Assembly (NCBI RefSeq): GCF_042453785.1
Contig: NC_091677.1
Location: forward strand, 6,977,501 to 7,041,500
Direction: 5' to 3'
From: Malus domestica
Taxonomy: Eukaryota; Streptophyta; Magnoliopsida; Rosales; Rosaceae
Length of the DNA stretch: 64,000 nt
Part shown: piece by piece, positions 19,706 to 31,996 of the stretch
How the letters are laid out: the number at the start of each line of letters is the position of its first letter
Numbering within the stretch: the stretch's first letter is position 1
Made by a program: the position numbers and the translations under genes
The notes under the pieces: generated by a model
Databases searched by the model: none
What the model saw: only the letters and a program-made list of their open reading frames with translations
Told to the model about the DNA's origin: nothing

Positions 19706-22700
19706 TGGAACGAGATTGCTCGGAGATAAAACTGTTAGCTTCTTTTTTGTATGAAAAATGGTTTTGTAACGACCACAGCCATTGGTGGATAAGGCGCGTG
19801 GCCAATAGGGAGCCACATAACCACATGTTCATGATCAAGAATTTTCATTTTTCCCCTCCTCTCTATACAATAAACTTTCAAATAAAATAAATTGACGACT
19901 CTTTTGAAAAATCAAAAAACAACAATGATGGGCTGACTTACCCAAGATTGGGATGGGCTATAAATATATTTGTCAACAAAGATTGTGAATTGTAGTATTG
20001 GGCCATTAGTGGTTTGGCTTTGGGCTTTTCCCTGAGAACGGAAAATTTTCTTAAAAGTTTCGGAGTATGGTGGCAATGGGGTCATGTTTGAGTTTAACCA
20101 TTTATGTTCGTGTTGCGTTCTCGATGGATGCAGTCACATTATAACCATATAGCTTCACTGTGTAATTAGTTAGATTTTTTCCACTTAAGCAGTCGCAATC
20201 GTTAATTTGGTTGCCAAAGCAAATATACCAACTTGTGTGAAAGACAATCGATTAATAGTGTTTGAGAAATAATAGAAATCAAATAAGAATTCAAACGCAT
20301 GAAGACATAAAACTGAAGCTGAACCTAGTTGTTGGAAGTTGTTATTGGGATAATGGGACTAGTAGCAAAAATTATATGGAGTTGTTGGGGTTATGTCAAC
20401 CCATTGACCACCCCTTCCCTCCGCTGCTGATGCAAATGATGTGAAAATACTGACAATAACTAATTTTAATCATCTAAAATTGAAAAAAAGTTACCATTTT
20501 GTTAATATAATATTTGTCGAACAGTTTTAATCGTGTTTCGTGGCATGCACACAATGATTCCTACATTTGTGCACATTTGAAGTCATTAGAATATGTTGTG
20601 CCCTAAATTGCTACTCATTCACGACTTAATTATCGTATCAAGAAAAGAGTAATTTATTTGACAACAGAAAATTTGAATAGGGATTAATTTTCTGCTTAAA
20701 GACAACTTTTGTTGTGGTAGTGTGAGTGACAATGTTAGATCACTATCACCATTTCATGATTTCACATAAACCATAAGTCAAACACCAAATAGACAATTCA
20801 GCTAATCCCCCTTTTTTCTCACTACCCACCCTTTGAATCCTTTGACAATAAGGTAAGAGCAATGTTCAATTATCTTCAACTTCCACTTGAAATTCTGGGC
20901 TTGCATGCCCTCCTTTATCCTAGTTTATTGAACCCAAGTTTTGACATTCTTTCCTCTCCCTGTCCCTCTTACACTCACTCATATACTCCCCTTGCAAGTT
21001 GATCTTAGGTAAAAACACAAATACAACTAATCATAATCCTAAAAACAATCTCAGCTTTTGCTTCTAGCATTATTTTCTTTTACCATATGATTATAAGGAA
21101 ATTTTTACCATATGTTATATATCTCAAATCCCTAGTACTGCTACTTCATCATGATTTTTTTTCCACAGTCTACAGCCGAGCACCGTAGGGAAAAACTTTT
21201 GGTGCACTGGTCTCCAGAAGCTAATTAAGCTAGTCCTTTGGCAATGAGTATGGACTTGGAATTGGATCCACTCCGGACCTTAGTGTCCGGAGTCTTGGGA
21301 TCAAATTATCTGGGCCGCTAATTGGTGTGTAAAAGAATTCAGAACCGTTGGTTTTGTGCGGTGGACCAAGAAAATAAGTTAATGAGGACCGTTGGATTGA
21401 ATTTGTGCGGTCCAGATGAATTGATCTCTAGACTTCGGACAATAAGGTCTAGAACGGATAAATGAAAGAGTTATAACTTATACGAACAAGAGTCTTTCTT
21501 ATCTTGAAGAGTATGGATTATGAATTGAATTAGTGAGACAACTACATGTATACGTAAAGTTACCATTGGATTGTGATCAACGGTAGTCTACAGCCTTTAA
21601 TCTTAATATTTAAATACTAATGTGTGTGAGATAAGGAGTCTTTCATCTCTCCCAAACTGTTTTCGTGGTAGGTTAGCATGCAGTACTGCCAATGAATTCT
21701 CCAGAGAAAGATAAATCATTGAGTATAACTAGGTTTTCACTTTTGTCCCAAAGTAGAACAAGGTCCACTTCGCCTGTCTCCACCATGAATTTGCAAATCC
21801 AAAAAAATAATATATTAATGATGATGTTATCTGCATAGGGTAATGGCGTGAAACACACACATCATATGGTTCCACCTCTCTCTCTCTCTCTCTCTCTCCC
21901 CCTCAATATCTCTCCAAGCGTGCAATCTCAACCTGTTCACTCTCTATCACTCTCAAATCTCATCCTTTTACCAAAACTCCATTAACAATTTACTTAATAA
22001 TCAATCAATCTTCTTTTAAATCTTATTTATATATATACATTGTTAAAGGTTCAATAGTTCACGGGCTACTGCTAATTAATGTTGATATTATTTCCATTTT
22101 AATATGTGCAATCCAGTGAGCGTGAATTTTTATACAACAAATCTCGATAAAACTAGTGTAAAACCATTCAATTCAATTAGTAATTCACTTAAGTTTTGAG
22201 TGTGAAACATACTTCAACATACACCTAGCTCTAAAAGTATTTAAAGAGACCTTATATTGTATACTCTATGTATTGGTCTTCCAAGGATTAAGAAAGAATA
22301 GTTCTTTGTATTTTCTTTTGCTTTCTCTTGCACCAATGTTGAGAAACTAAAGAGAATCCATTGTCTTTGTCAAAGATGAAGACACCCAACAAAGTAAAAG
22401 AAAGTAGGAAGAAAAGAAAAAAATATATAAGGTACCCGTATCAATGATTAAAAGTAGGGTTTCGAGATGGAGCAAGCTTGAAGCAACCAAAAAACAATGG
22501 AACGTTCTTCAAAGCAATTAGCCAGGCATTTCGATTCAAGTGATAAAACAAACAAACACTAAATTAAAATTTATTTGGTTTCTTCTGGTATCCCAAAATT
22601 TTTGTCTCCCAACTAACAAGAAATTAAGATCGATTTTAGTTTCCTATTCCTTATGTATGCCTTGCGGAATGACTCACAAGTAGAATCCTATGGTAAGGTC

Positions 22701-22897
22701 GTTACTCTGTTACCCTTGTAGAATAATTAAAGGACAAAAAATGGTTTAAAATGTGGATGGTATTTGTAAATCATGTGAAATTGATATCCTTTTTCATGCA
22801 ATCAACGGTGGCATACGATAACATGGATTCTTAGAAGTTGAATTTGACTATTGTTTTGGAATACCTGTGGTTGATGGTATCGCATTATTATATTTAG

Positions 22898-23042
22898 GGT
22901 GGTGCTATCTACATATCATTTTTACTTCTCACATAGTTTTTTTAATTTCTAGCTGTTTGATCAAATGAATTGAAGAAGATCAACGAACAAAAATTAACAA
23001 GGATGTGTGGAAAGTAAAAAAAACATGTGAATAACACTCCTA
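22898..23042. repeat. MITE-like repeat, family D copy 1
   Basis: Aligns with 62872-63010: shared catttttact, gttgttcggatcgaatgaattga-like core, aaaattaacaagg, gtgtggaagtaaaaa and a closing gtgaataacactc. Ends are roughly complementary to each other. A weaker third relative is at about 28475-28606. Confidence 0.55.
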
Positions 23043-25696
23043 TATTTCATTCTAAATTTTGTCTATTATTACTCTTTTCGTGCTCCGCGTAAAAAAGGGC
23101 TACAATTGGTTTGGCATCAATCTATTCAACCACATATATAAGAATTTAGTAGCTTAAAAACATGGGCGATTGTTAACTGGTAATTTATTATAGCGCTGGT
23201 GTCCGTTTGAAAGCTTTGGTCCTTAGTTACTTGCAATATATTTGGTGGCTTTGGCACGAAGAGAATCATAAAAAGTTTCTATGTATGTCGTTTACCTTCT
23301 ATTAGCTCGGTCTGTGGATGTCCTATTGTTTCTCAAAGTTTTTTGCGCAAATTGTTGATAATTCGTTTGCGCTTCTGTTTTTAACACATTTTCAAGGAAG
23401 AAAATTTTGACGGATTCTTTTGCTAATTTTGGTGCAATAAATAGTAGTTTTATGTGGTGGGACTTGGTACCTAATTTTGCAAAGGCATCATACATATATA
23501 AAAGAGACAGCGTTGGACTTCTTTTTCCATTCGAGGTAATCTTTTTCAGATATGGTTTGTAGATTGTGGCTTGGTTGCAGTTATTTTTAAGTTTTGTTTT
23601 AGAGGGGTTTTGGTCCTTTGTAACCCCCTCTCCCCTCTTTTCTCTTATTCATTTTCTTCAAGTTTTAGGAGGGTTGAGTTTTTGTTTCCTTCTCGCTGCT
23701 TGTATTACGAAGTATAAGATTTGTATTCCTCCTGGCTAAATATAACTTTTATTTTTTATATCAATAAATTTTTCACGTAACATGTTTAAAAAAAAGTCTA
23801 AAATATTATATATTTAACAAAATTTGGCACAAATATGGTCCTGCCTTACAACTGTACTGGTGCAACTATGATCCTTTTTTGCAGCAAGGTCAGAGACGTT
23901 GATGTTAAATATTACAGTCAAATCATTTTTATTTTGGTATAATGAAACACTTACAAGAGCTACTTCGAGGTAACGTTTAACATGATACACTTGTACTCTC
24001 GGAACTTTAACATGAAGGTAGTGAGTTGGAGTTCACAGATCATACGTCCTACTATTGATTACAATATCAAGATTTTAGAGAAACAGATAAGTGATTCACA
24101 ACTAAAATTATTAATATTGTCTTGCATTTTACATCTGTAGGGCACGTGTGGAGGTTTTATCCCCAAAAGTCTAGGTAAAATTAAAAGTGGAACTGCACAG
24201 TATAAGTTATATAATTTTGTCTTTTTGTTTTTCAGTTGTTAAATTCTTGTATTCTTCAACAAGTTTACAAATGGTTAGATGACGCTTCACCGCAACAGTA
24301 AAAAGTAATTATGCTTATACACTTTAGTGCGAATTCAATCCCCATCGATATTTCCTAACAACTAACAATTTAACCCGCTAATATTATCATTTGTCAAAAA
24401 TAAAAATTACGAATAAATTATAAGTTCATCATCATTGACTTGAACACAAAATCACACGGCCTAAACATGACGCCACATAACTTTATTTTCACACCTGTAA
24501 GAAATTAATACAAGTACTGATGAACGCCATGATCGATGACCCAAATTCAAGACAGATGATCAGAGAAAAAAGGAGTAATTAAATTTCTAAGGACATATTT
24601 GTAACCAAAAAAAAAATTTCAAAGGACGATCCGTAAAATAATTGAGTGGCATGATGGCAAACTATTATTATGTAATATTACCGACTAAATAGTAATTATG
24701 ATGCAGCTGGGTTGCATTGCATCTTCTTGAAAATGTAATGTTAAGAAAACTAAATTTGTAGAAATTTTTTTGTAAATTAAATAACGAAAGTTGATAATTG
24801 AATTATTACTTATGTATTGATGAGAGTACTTATTTCTTATTGATGACATATCATTTAATTTGTAAATTTAATCTACTTAACATTATCTCTTATTGAAAAG
24901 CACATTGTTTCATTTTGTATTTTTAATTTTTTTTCTTTTCATTTATACTAGAATGGCACGTTGCCAATGACACATGCCAAACGAATTTATTTAGATTTGG
25001 TTAATCTCAAATTTTATTAATTATATACGACTCCAAGACTACATGATGTCTTGATGATCTTCAACAATGTCAAGATCTATCTCAAAGTCATCTATCAAGT
25101 CCTTATTCTCTATATACAATATAATTAAGGTTAATTAATTAAAATTATTACATTAATTGATGACTTTTTGGTTAATTATTTATTGAAAGGAACTAGAGGG
25201 CTCCACGTGGATTTCAAGATCAAAAGCGATAGGTCAAAGTATTCATTTGGATTGGTGAATAATTTCAAAAGTAGGTGCGTTTGAGAATGTGGGGGCCTTT
25301 TTCACTCAACTAATGTTTGGCTTTTGAGAGAGACTTATTACTGCTCTGTTCTGGTTAGGGATTTTGGCTGATGATCCACCGGGGGATAGAGTGCTTTGGG
25401 TTATAGTCCATCCCACGCAGTAAAAAGGGACTACGATTTCGGCTTTCCGTTATAGCTGTTAGGAGACATAACATCTATATCAAAACAAGACTTTTATTTA
25501 GAAAGTTCTTAATGATCAATTGTCCATTGTGTCTGTCATACACTAAAATAAAATATACTGAATAAAATCAGTATTTTTAGTATTACTCTCACCCTAAGCT
25601 CTAATTATACTAATTAAATATTTGTATAATTTAGAAACATCAAGCATGCACAGCTAATGACATGCATGTGGTTATGTGATTGTGTAAGTAAATATA

Positions 25697-25862
25697 TTAT
25701 AGGGAGTTTTAACGAAATATTTCCGATACTGTTTACTTTTAACGAAAATAATATTTTTACTTTAAAAAGTCACTTATGGTACTATTTACTTACATCACAT
25801 TTCTGTCATTTTGATTGAAACTCAAAGTTTTCAAGTAATTTTCATTAATTTTCCTTATATTA
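25697..25862 (-). repeat. Dispersed MITE-like repeat, copy C
   Basis: Reverse-complement copy of the repeat at 5088-5256, from agggagttttaacgaaatat to attaattttccttat. Aligned length is about 165 bases. Confidence 0.65.
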
Positions 25863-26087
25863 TATGCACAGACTTGAGTAGGATATGTGCATTAATGTAT
25901 ACGTACTGCATAATTTTGCTAGATTATTAGATGAATTTAAAAATAATTATAAAAATGAAACTGTCCTTAACACTCGATAATTACAACCCTCCATTTACTT
26001 GTTCTCTCTTATATTTTACATGTTTGGAGTACATGATAACTTTTTTAGAATGTTGGTTAACAACTCCTTTAGAAAAATGATTTGTTG

Positions 26088-26932
26088 GAGCATCCCCAAT
26101 GGGGACTTTATTCTTCATGAGGCTACTATATTTCAAGCCTCAATGAGAAATTTTATCCCCAATGAGTCGGAAAATGGGGCTAAATCTATCACTGGAGCTA
26201 GCAACTTCCTTTCTTGGGTAGCATAAAATTGGGTTACATCTAGCCCCAAAAAGTTGTGGGTCCCACAAAAAAGTAGCAACTCATGTGAGAAAAATCCTAT
26301 CACTCTCCCTCTACTTGTGAATACACTTATACTCTTTTTTTTTTTAATTCTTTCTTCTTTTTTTTACATAATTTTCTTGCAATTTGGCTAATTAATGATT
26401 GTTTTAAATTCCATAAAAATTAAAATTTTCAAATCGATTTAACACTCATTGGCATTGTGGGTGAAATTTTCAAACAAACTTTTTCAAAATTTTATGATAC
26501 TAATATACCAATTGGTGTTAGGTAAATTGTTGTGTTGTACGTGAAAATCAAATTATTTCAGTGTGGGTTTGTATCTTTCAACAGATAAGATTGACATAAG
26601 AGAATCTAATCTAACGAACAATTCATAAATGATGAAATCTAACTTTGTCGCAATTTGAACTTTTTTAGGTTGAAAGGTTCATAAAAAAAAAGTTTAAGAT
26701 AGCATGTCCAAAAATCAACTTAAGAAAAATTAATAAAAAACAAATTATCGCATAATCAAATTACTAAATAAATAAATATATATAGCCCCAAATATAGCCC
26801 ATCATTGGGAGAGATATAGCCTCTCATTGGGAGAGATTCTTTTATAAAGCATCAAAGATTCCTCGAAGTTCTAAAATAGACTATATCCATCATTTTTTCA
26901 GCCCTATATAAAGCCTCTCATTGGAAATGCTC
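26088..26932. mobile_element. Harbinger/Tourist-like non-autonomous element
   Basis: The left end gagcatccccaatgggga and the reverse complement of the right end (gagcatttccaatgagag) match at about 14 of 18 bases. Flanks are ttg and tta, close to the TWA target of PIF/Harbinger elements but not identical. It is 845 bp, AT-rich, with repeated cattgggagagat near the right end and no transposase. The class is inferred from termini only. Confidence 0.55.
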
Positions 26933-26935
26933 TTA

Positions 26936-28325
26936 GACCATGAACTCATGGTATGGCTGTATGAATTAATGCATGAACCATTGGTGCATGTGTATGTTTG
27001 GTATTTAAAGTACCATGCACGGTGCCCCTTGAATGATTGTTTTATATTATATATTGGGTAATGCTAGAGAGATTAAGTTTTTAAATCAAATTTTGTAAAC
27101 GAAATATGTGATTGTTGATGGTTAAGTTATTAATTAAGTGTTAATTAACGTATTTATTTCCTATTTGTGACACATCATTTGATGTGCAAGTTTAATCTAA
27201 AATTTTGAACTGCCTAACATTACCCTTCAATTATGATTCCCTATTTGAGTATTTTTCGGTCGGCAAAAGTTAATCACCAAACCGTAAGGAAATTAAGTAA
27301 GCAGTACTTGCAACCCCCATATATAGTTCCCACAATCAAAACGCCACTAGGCATCCACTACAAAATATATATTCATACATACATATACATATATGTATTC
27401 ATAAATACACATCTAATTGCATAGACCTTTAATTAGTTTAAACAACTTAATTATGACATATTCTTCGTTGACTTGAATTTAATCAAACCCCGCAATGGTT
27501 ATATTATATAACTAATATGTTATTATATATCATTCGTGATCATCATGCATGTTAATTAGATAGTGCTGTGTTAAAACTTAAAGAGCATCAGTATAACTAC
27601 ATATAAGTGCTAAATTTTTGTCCCTTCAGTAGACTCTCTTCTGCTTGTAAGGAAGAATGGAGACTCATTCAGTTCAGGAATATGCTCGAGCTGTCACTCT
27701 GCCATGGACATGAAAAGACTGAATTGTATTGTTTATGTTTGGGGTAAAGCGGCAGCGTTTGGTCAAGAAATGGATCGATCTGAAAGACTTTTTTCACTGG
27801 GAGTGGTTACATAAGTTGGTGTAAAGCGGCAACGTTTCACACCTTCTTGTTTCTTTTGTTGAATAATTCATCCCAATTCCCAAGTACTGTGGTGTGGGTG
27901 GTGAACTTGAGGCCCACTTGTTTCATTTCTAGGATTCAACGAGCTAGCCAAGGTGATACAAAATTTTATGAACATTATTCTTCCTTCTTCCAAGTTGCCT
28001 CTCTGTCTATCAATAGGGTAAATTTGAACTAAATCCTCTTTTAATTTTAATTTAATTTTATGTTTATCAGGAAATCTTCTTTACAATTTATGTTTGAATA
28101 TATGAAAGACGGTGAGTGGAGAGTGGTAGACGAATAAGTTTTTTTGTCAAACGAGAGATTTTGTTAGATTAGATACTAGATTAGTCATCGACCGGATTCA
28201 AATTCACACCCTCATACAAGAGCTCAACTCCTTTCCATCATTGTGGTAAAGAGCCATTTGCAGACGAAGAAGTTGAATGTTTTATTGTTAGGCCTACGTT
28301 AAAACAAGGATAATAATCATGGGAC
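26936..28325. other. Intergenic, no gene seen
   Basis: AT-rich DNA. A short frame at 27847-28032 lacks any recognisable domain. A duplicated phrase (gtaaagcggcagcgttt near 27745, gtaaagcggcaacgttt near 27821) is the only repeat noticed. Confidence 0.45.
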
Positions 28326-28466
28326 ATTATATTCACATACCCCAAATTACTTCTCCCACACTTTTTTAATTTTTTAATATTTTTCTATCAAGTGTTAGTG
28401 GTGTGTAGAAAATATTAAAAAATTAAAAAAGTGTGGGAGAAGTAATTTGGGGTGTGTGAATATAAT
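28326..28466. repeat. Near-perfect hairpin MITE
   Basis: Left arm attatattcacataccccaa... is the reverse complement of the right arm ending ...ttggggtgtgtgaatataat. Arms are about 60 bases, with one mismatch noticed and a loop of about 20 bases. Transcribed, it would form a long perfect hairpin. Confidence 0.8.
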
Positions 28467-30200
28467 TTCTCTTTTGAGAAATGATAAATACATGCCATTT
28501 TTAATTTTTTACACACTCATTTTGAATCTAGTTCATTGATTTCGCTTAATTTATTAAATGCGATGGGCAAAAGTGTGTGAGGAAGCTGAAAAAGTAAAAA
28601 TTGCCTCCCAATAATTTGAGGGCTGTTGATGCTTAAAAGCCATTCATGAATGTGTTAAGCGTACTTAGCTTACCTCTCTTGATTTTTTGATGGTTTGACT
28701 CTCCTCATTCTCTCCCTTGATTCCTTCACATGATTATATGTATACCTTACTTGGTTCTTGTATAAATTTAGAGTCTTCCATGCTATTCATATAAACTTAA
28801 ACGAGAATTTGACAATTGTTGTTCATGGGATTATCATAAAACACTAACTGCAAACGGACTCCATTAATTTTATAAAAATATTACTTGCATGCACAATGGC
28901 GAAGAAATTAGATAAAATAAATTTCGCTATAAGTTCTTAAAAAGTTCTCTATATAGAAGTATATTTATCAAATTCTAGATGAAGATATGCACAATTAGTT
29001 CTTTTGAGAATATCCAATAAAAATTAAACAGATATCAAACATCTCTATCATTCTGAATCTCCGTCTACATGTTTATTTATTGTTTTAATATAACAGTATT
29101 ATCAGATTGATACACAATAGAAATTACTCACATTTTAAAAATGCATAAACTCAGGTGGAAGGTTGGATTGGCTCGAATAACAAAAAGGTCAAAGACAATT
29201 AATTTAGAAACACATAAACAAAAATAATTATGCTTACCCAAAAAAAAAAAAACAAAAATAATTATCGAAGAAAGTTAAGGTTTTACATAAGTAACACAAA
29301 TAGAGTGATGCAGAGTACTTATAGCTTTTGAATTTCACACATAACAACCTATTTTGATATCATGAAGAAAGTCGAGGTTTCATCATAAAACAAATTGGCA
29401 ATATGAAAAATAATCAAATTACTTATAAATACATGCAAAGTCTTTTTCTCACGGTGTGGAATTCATACTCTCAACACTTGCATTTACTTATGGGTGCACC
29501 TACTTGTCCATCTAATTGTGATTGGTGTATTTTAATCGTACACTTGTTATAATATCAAGCGTTCAATTTCTTCAATCATTTAAGAGATTATCTTTACAAA
29601 AATCAATCAAATTGGAGTTAGAAATCCACATATAAAGAACAACTCAACAATTTTGTAACATGTTGCTTTCTTATGATAAATTGTCCATTTACCGACACAT
29701 ACAAACAGCTGATTGGGACCTTCTCCCAATTCTTAGACGTATCTTCGATGTTGGGAGGAGTTTTCATTCATGCTCCTAGTCGTGGATTCCACGATCGGCA
29801 AATATGGCGGCGAATTTTGTCGTAAGGAATATTTCACCGGAGATGTGCAGCTTTGGTTAGGTTGTTCAACCTCCAGCTTCGCTAGTTGGCATTCTGAACA
29901 AAGATGGTCTTCCCTGTCCTCCTTTGTAATTGGGGATGGGTTGCACTGGTAATAGGGCGACGCTGGTACCTGTTGAGGTGGTGTCTTTCTTGATCCTATT
30001 TATCTGTGTCTGGATCTTCTGGGGTTGCGGAGGTTGTTTCTCTACGTGTTGTTTGGCCTTGTGCCTCTCTGTTCTTTGAATCTATCCTTTTACCAAAAAA
30101 AAAAAAACCGTTGTCAATTTGATTGATTTGTTAGCAGTGATGGTCATTAAATGATTAAAAAATAAACAATTTCAATGGTGAAATTTTTATAATTAAAATA
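28467..30200. other. Intergenic with a probable retroposon tail
   Basis: Mostly AT-rich. The segment 29700-30108 is much more GC-balanced and ends in a 12-base A run after ctatccttttacc, as expected for the 3' end of a LINE or other retroposed transcript, but no reverse transcriptase is visible. A weak relative of MITE family D is at about 28475-28606. Confidence 0.45.
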
Positions 30201-31361
30201 GGGTAAATCTCATTTTACTATCATCAAGTTTCATAGTTTTTAATATTTAGTACATGAAGTTTTTTTCGTCCCAGAGTCATACCTAAAGTGCTAATTTTGG
30301 GACAGTCTCATATATCTGTTAGTCTGCTTGTTAAATTAGTCGTTAACTGATGACGTGACGCTCACTTGGACAATGACTGGATACCACGTGTCAATATAGG
30401 GCCCATGTGAATATTAAAATATTTTAAAAAATTAAAAAAATTAAATTTCTGGGCGTTCACCCCCTCCCTCCCTTCTCTTCCCTGCACCCATCCTCCCTGC
30501 ACACCACCCATTCCCCTCCTTCTCCCTCCCTTCTTTCCTCTGCAATCCACACAGAGCTCTCCTACCCCTCCCTCCAATCCCTAACCCTAACCTCAAAATT
30601 TAGAATAAAAAAAAAAAAATAATAATAATAATAATAATTTGGGCATTCACCCCCTCCCCCATTCTCCCTCCCTTCTCTTCCCACACTCATCCTCCCTGCA
30701 CACCCACCCATTCCCCTCATTCTCCCTCCCTTCTCTCATCTGCAGTCAACACAGATTTATTGTTGGGGAGCCCATTTACTACTGTCAAGAAACCCAGAAA
30801 GCTCTGCCGCAAACCGACGAAAATACGTCGAGATTTAGGGCTTTGCCCTGAAACCCAAAAAAGCTCCACCACAAACTACCGTAAAGATCAGGTATTTAGC
30901 TGCCCTTGTTAAAATCTCCATCTGGGTTCTTGATCTTGGTACTGAATATATTGTTTTCTTTCTCCCTTTTTTGTTCTGAATTTTGAGGTTAGGGTTAGGG
31001 ATCAGAGGGAGGGGTGGGAGAGCTCCATGTGGATTGCAGAGGAGAGAAGGGAGGGAGAAGGAGGGGAATGGGTGGGTGCAGGGAAGAGAAGGGAGGGAAA
31101 ATGAGGGAGGGGGTGAATGCCCATAATTTTTTAAATTTTTTTTTTAATATTCATGTGGGGCCTTATATTGACACGTAACGCTTAGTCATTGTCCACGTGA
31201 GCGCCACGTCATTAGTTAACGGTTAATTTAATAGCCAGACCAACGGATGTATGAGACTGTCTCAAAATTAACACTTTAAGTATGATTCTGGGACGAAAAA
31301 AACTTCATGTACCAAATGTTGAAAACCACGAAACTTGAGGATAGTGAACTAAGATTTACCC
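30201..31361. mobile_element. Long-TIR, Mutator-like non-autonomous element
   Basis: The left arm (30201 to about 30603) and right arm (about 30975 to 31361) are inverted copies of each other, starting gggtaaatct and ending agatttaccc. The flanks attaaaata (30192-30200) and actaaaata (31362-31370) form a 9-bp target duplication with one change, the size made by Mutator-like elements. The arms contain a pyrimidine/purine-rich block (caccccctccctccc...). The interior holds a third, direct copy of that block at about 30648-30755 after an AAT microsatellite. No transposase gene. Confidence 0.75.
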
Positions 31362-31551
31362 ACTAAAATACATTAATCACAGTGAAGTGCACTCATATGA
31401 TGAACAAGTAATGTCCAAAAAAACAAACCTACTCTTTTGACCAATCATGTGGTTGAGGTTCCTTGCAAACTACAGTGAGCTGCAACCCATCTGATCATAA
31501 CCCTCTCACATCCCAATACCTCTGTCTCAACATGTCAATGCAAATGGAACC

Positions 31552-31751
31552 GGATCCTTTTCATAGGGGTTCTAGGAATCTCGTGATTGTGATCGTTTAT
31601 CGTAAATTGTGCGATTAGAAATTATTTCAAAATTTAAAATTTAAAATTAAATATAAAATACCTAACGAAAACTAACCGTACAATATACGATAAATTATCA
31701 CGATCGCGATATCCCTGTAATCCTTAGGAAAGGAATTCGGCGAGGATCCTT
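31552..31751. repeat. Palindromic MITE, family E copy 1
   Basis: The left half (ccggatccttttcatagggg...gtgatcgtttatcgtaaattgtgcg) is roughly complementary to the right half (acaatatacgataaattatcacgatcgcgat...gaggatcctttt). A shorter relative lies at 38117-38226. It is about 250 bp upstream of the cyclin start and so lies in its promoter region. Confidence 0.6.
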
Positions 31752-31996
31752 TTAAATTGCAACACACTAGCTATATGATGGAGTGAGAGTCATAGAGAGC
31801 TGTAAAGGAGTGAAATCCAAGTCTTCACCCACACATTCATTCACTCACTCCACTTCCTTTCGTTTCAACAACCCAAAAATAAAACACTCAAATTCTCTGC
31901 CTTTTCTTTATCTTACCACTTTGCTTCTTCTTCCCTTTCTACAATGTCTTGGGTGCTCTGCCCTCAAACTCACTGAAAACTTAACCAGACTCATCC

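Larger units (their letters stand above)
19706..26087. other. Long intergenic stretch, no gene recognised
   Basis: The left end is the petC promoter side, with CCAAT/ATTGG and TTATCC (I-box-like) sequences at about 19785-19830 on the minus strand. A partly palindromic block around 21250-21300 (ctccggacc...gtgtccggag) looks like an old transposon. A CT microsatellite lies at 21876-21900. The 23515-23770 segment ends in tataacttttattttttatatcaataaa, like the 3' tail of a non-LTR retrotransposon. Two MITE copies are listed separately. No exon or RNA gene could be supported. Confidence 0.5.

Noticed and set aside
30580..31000. ccctaaccctaacc and ggttagggttaggg as telomere-like repeats
   Set aside because: Only two units, not the plant TTTAGGG repeat, and they lie symmetrically in transposon arms.
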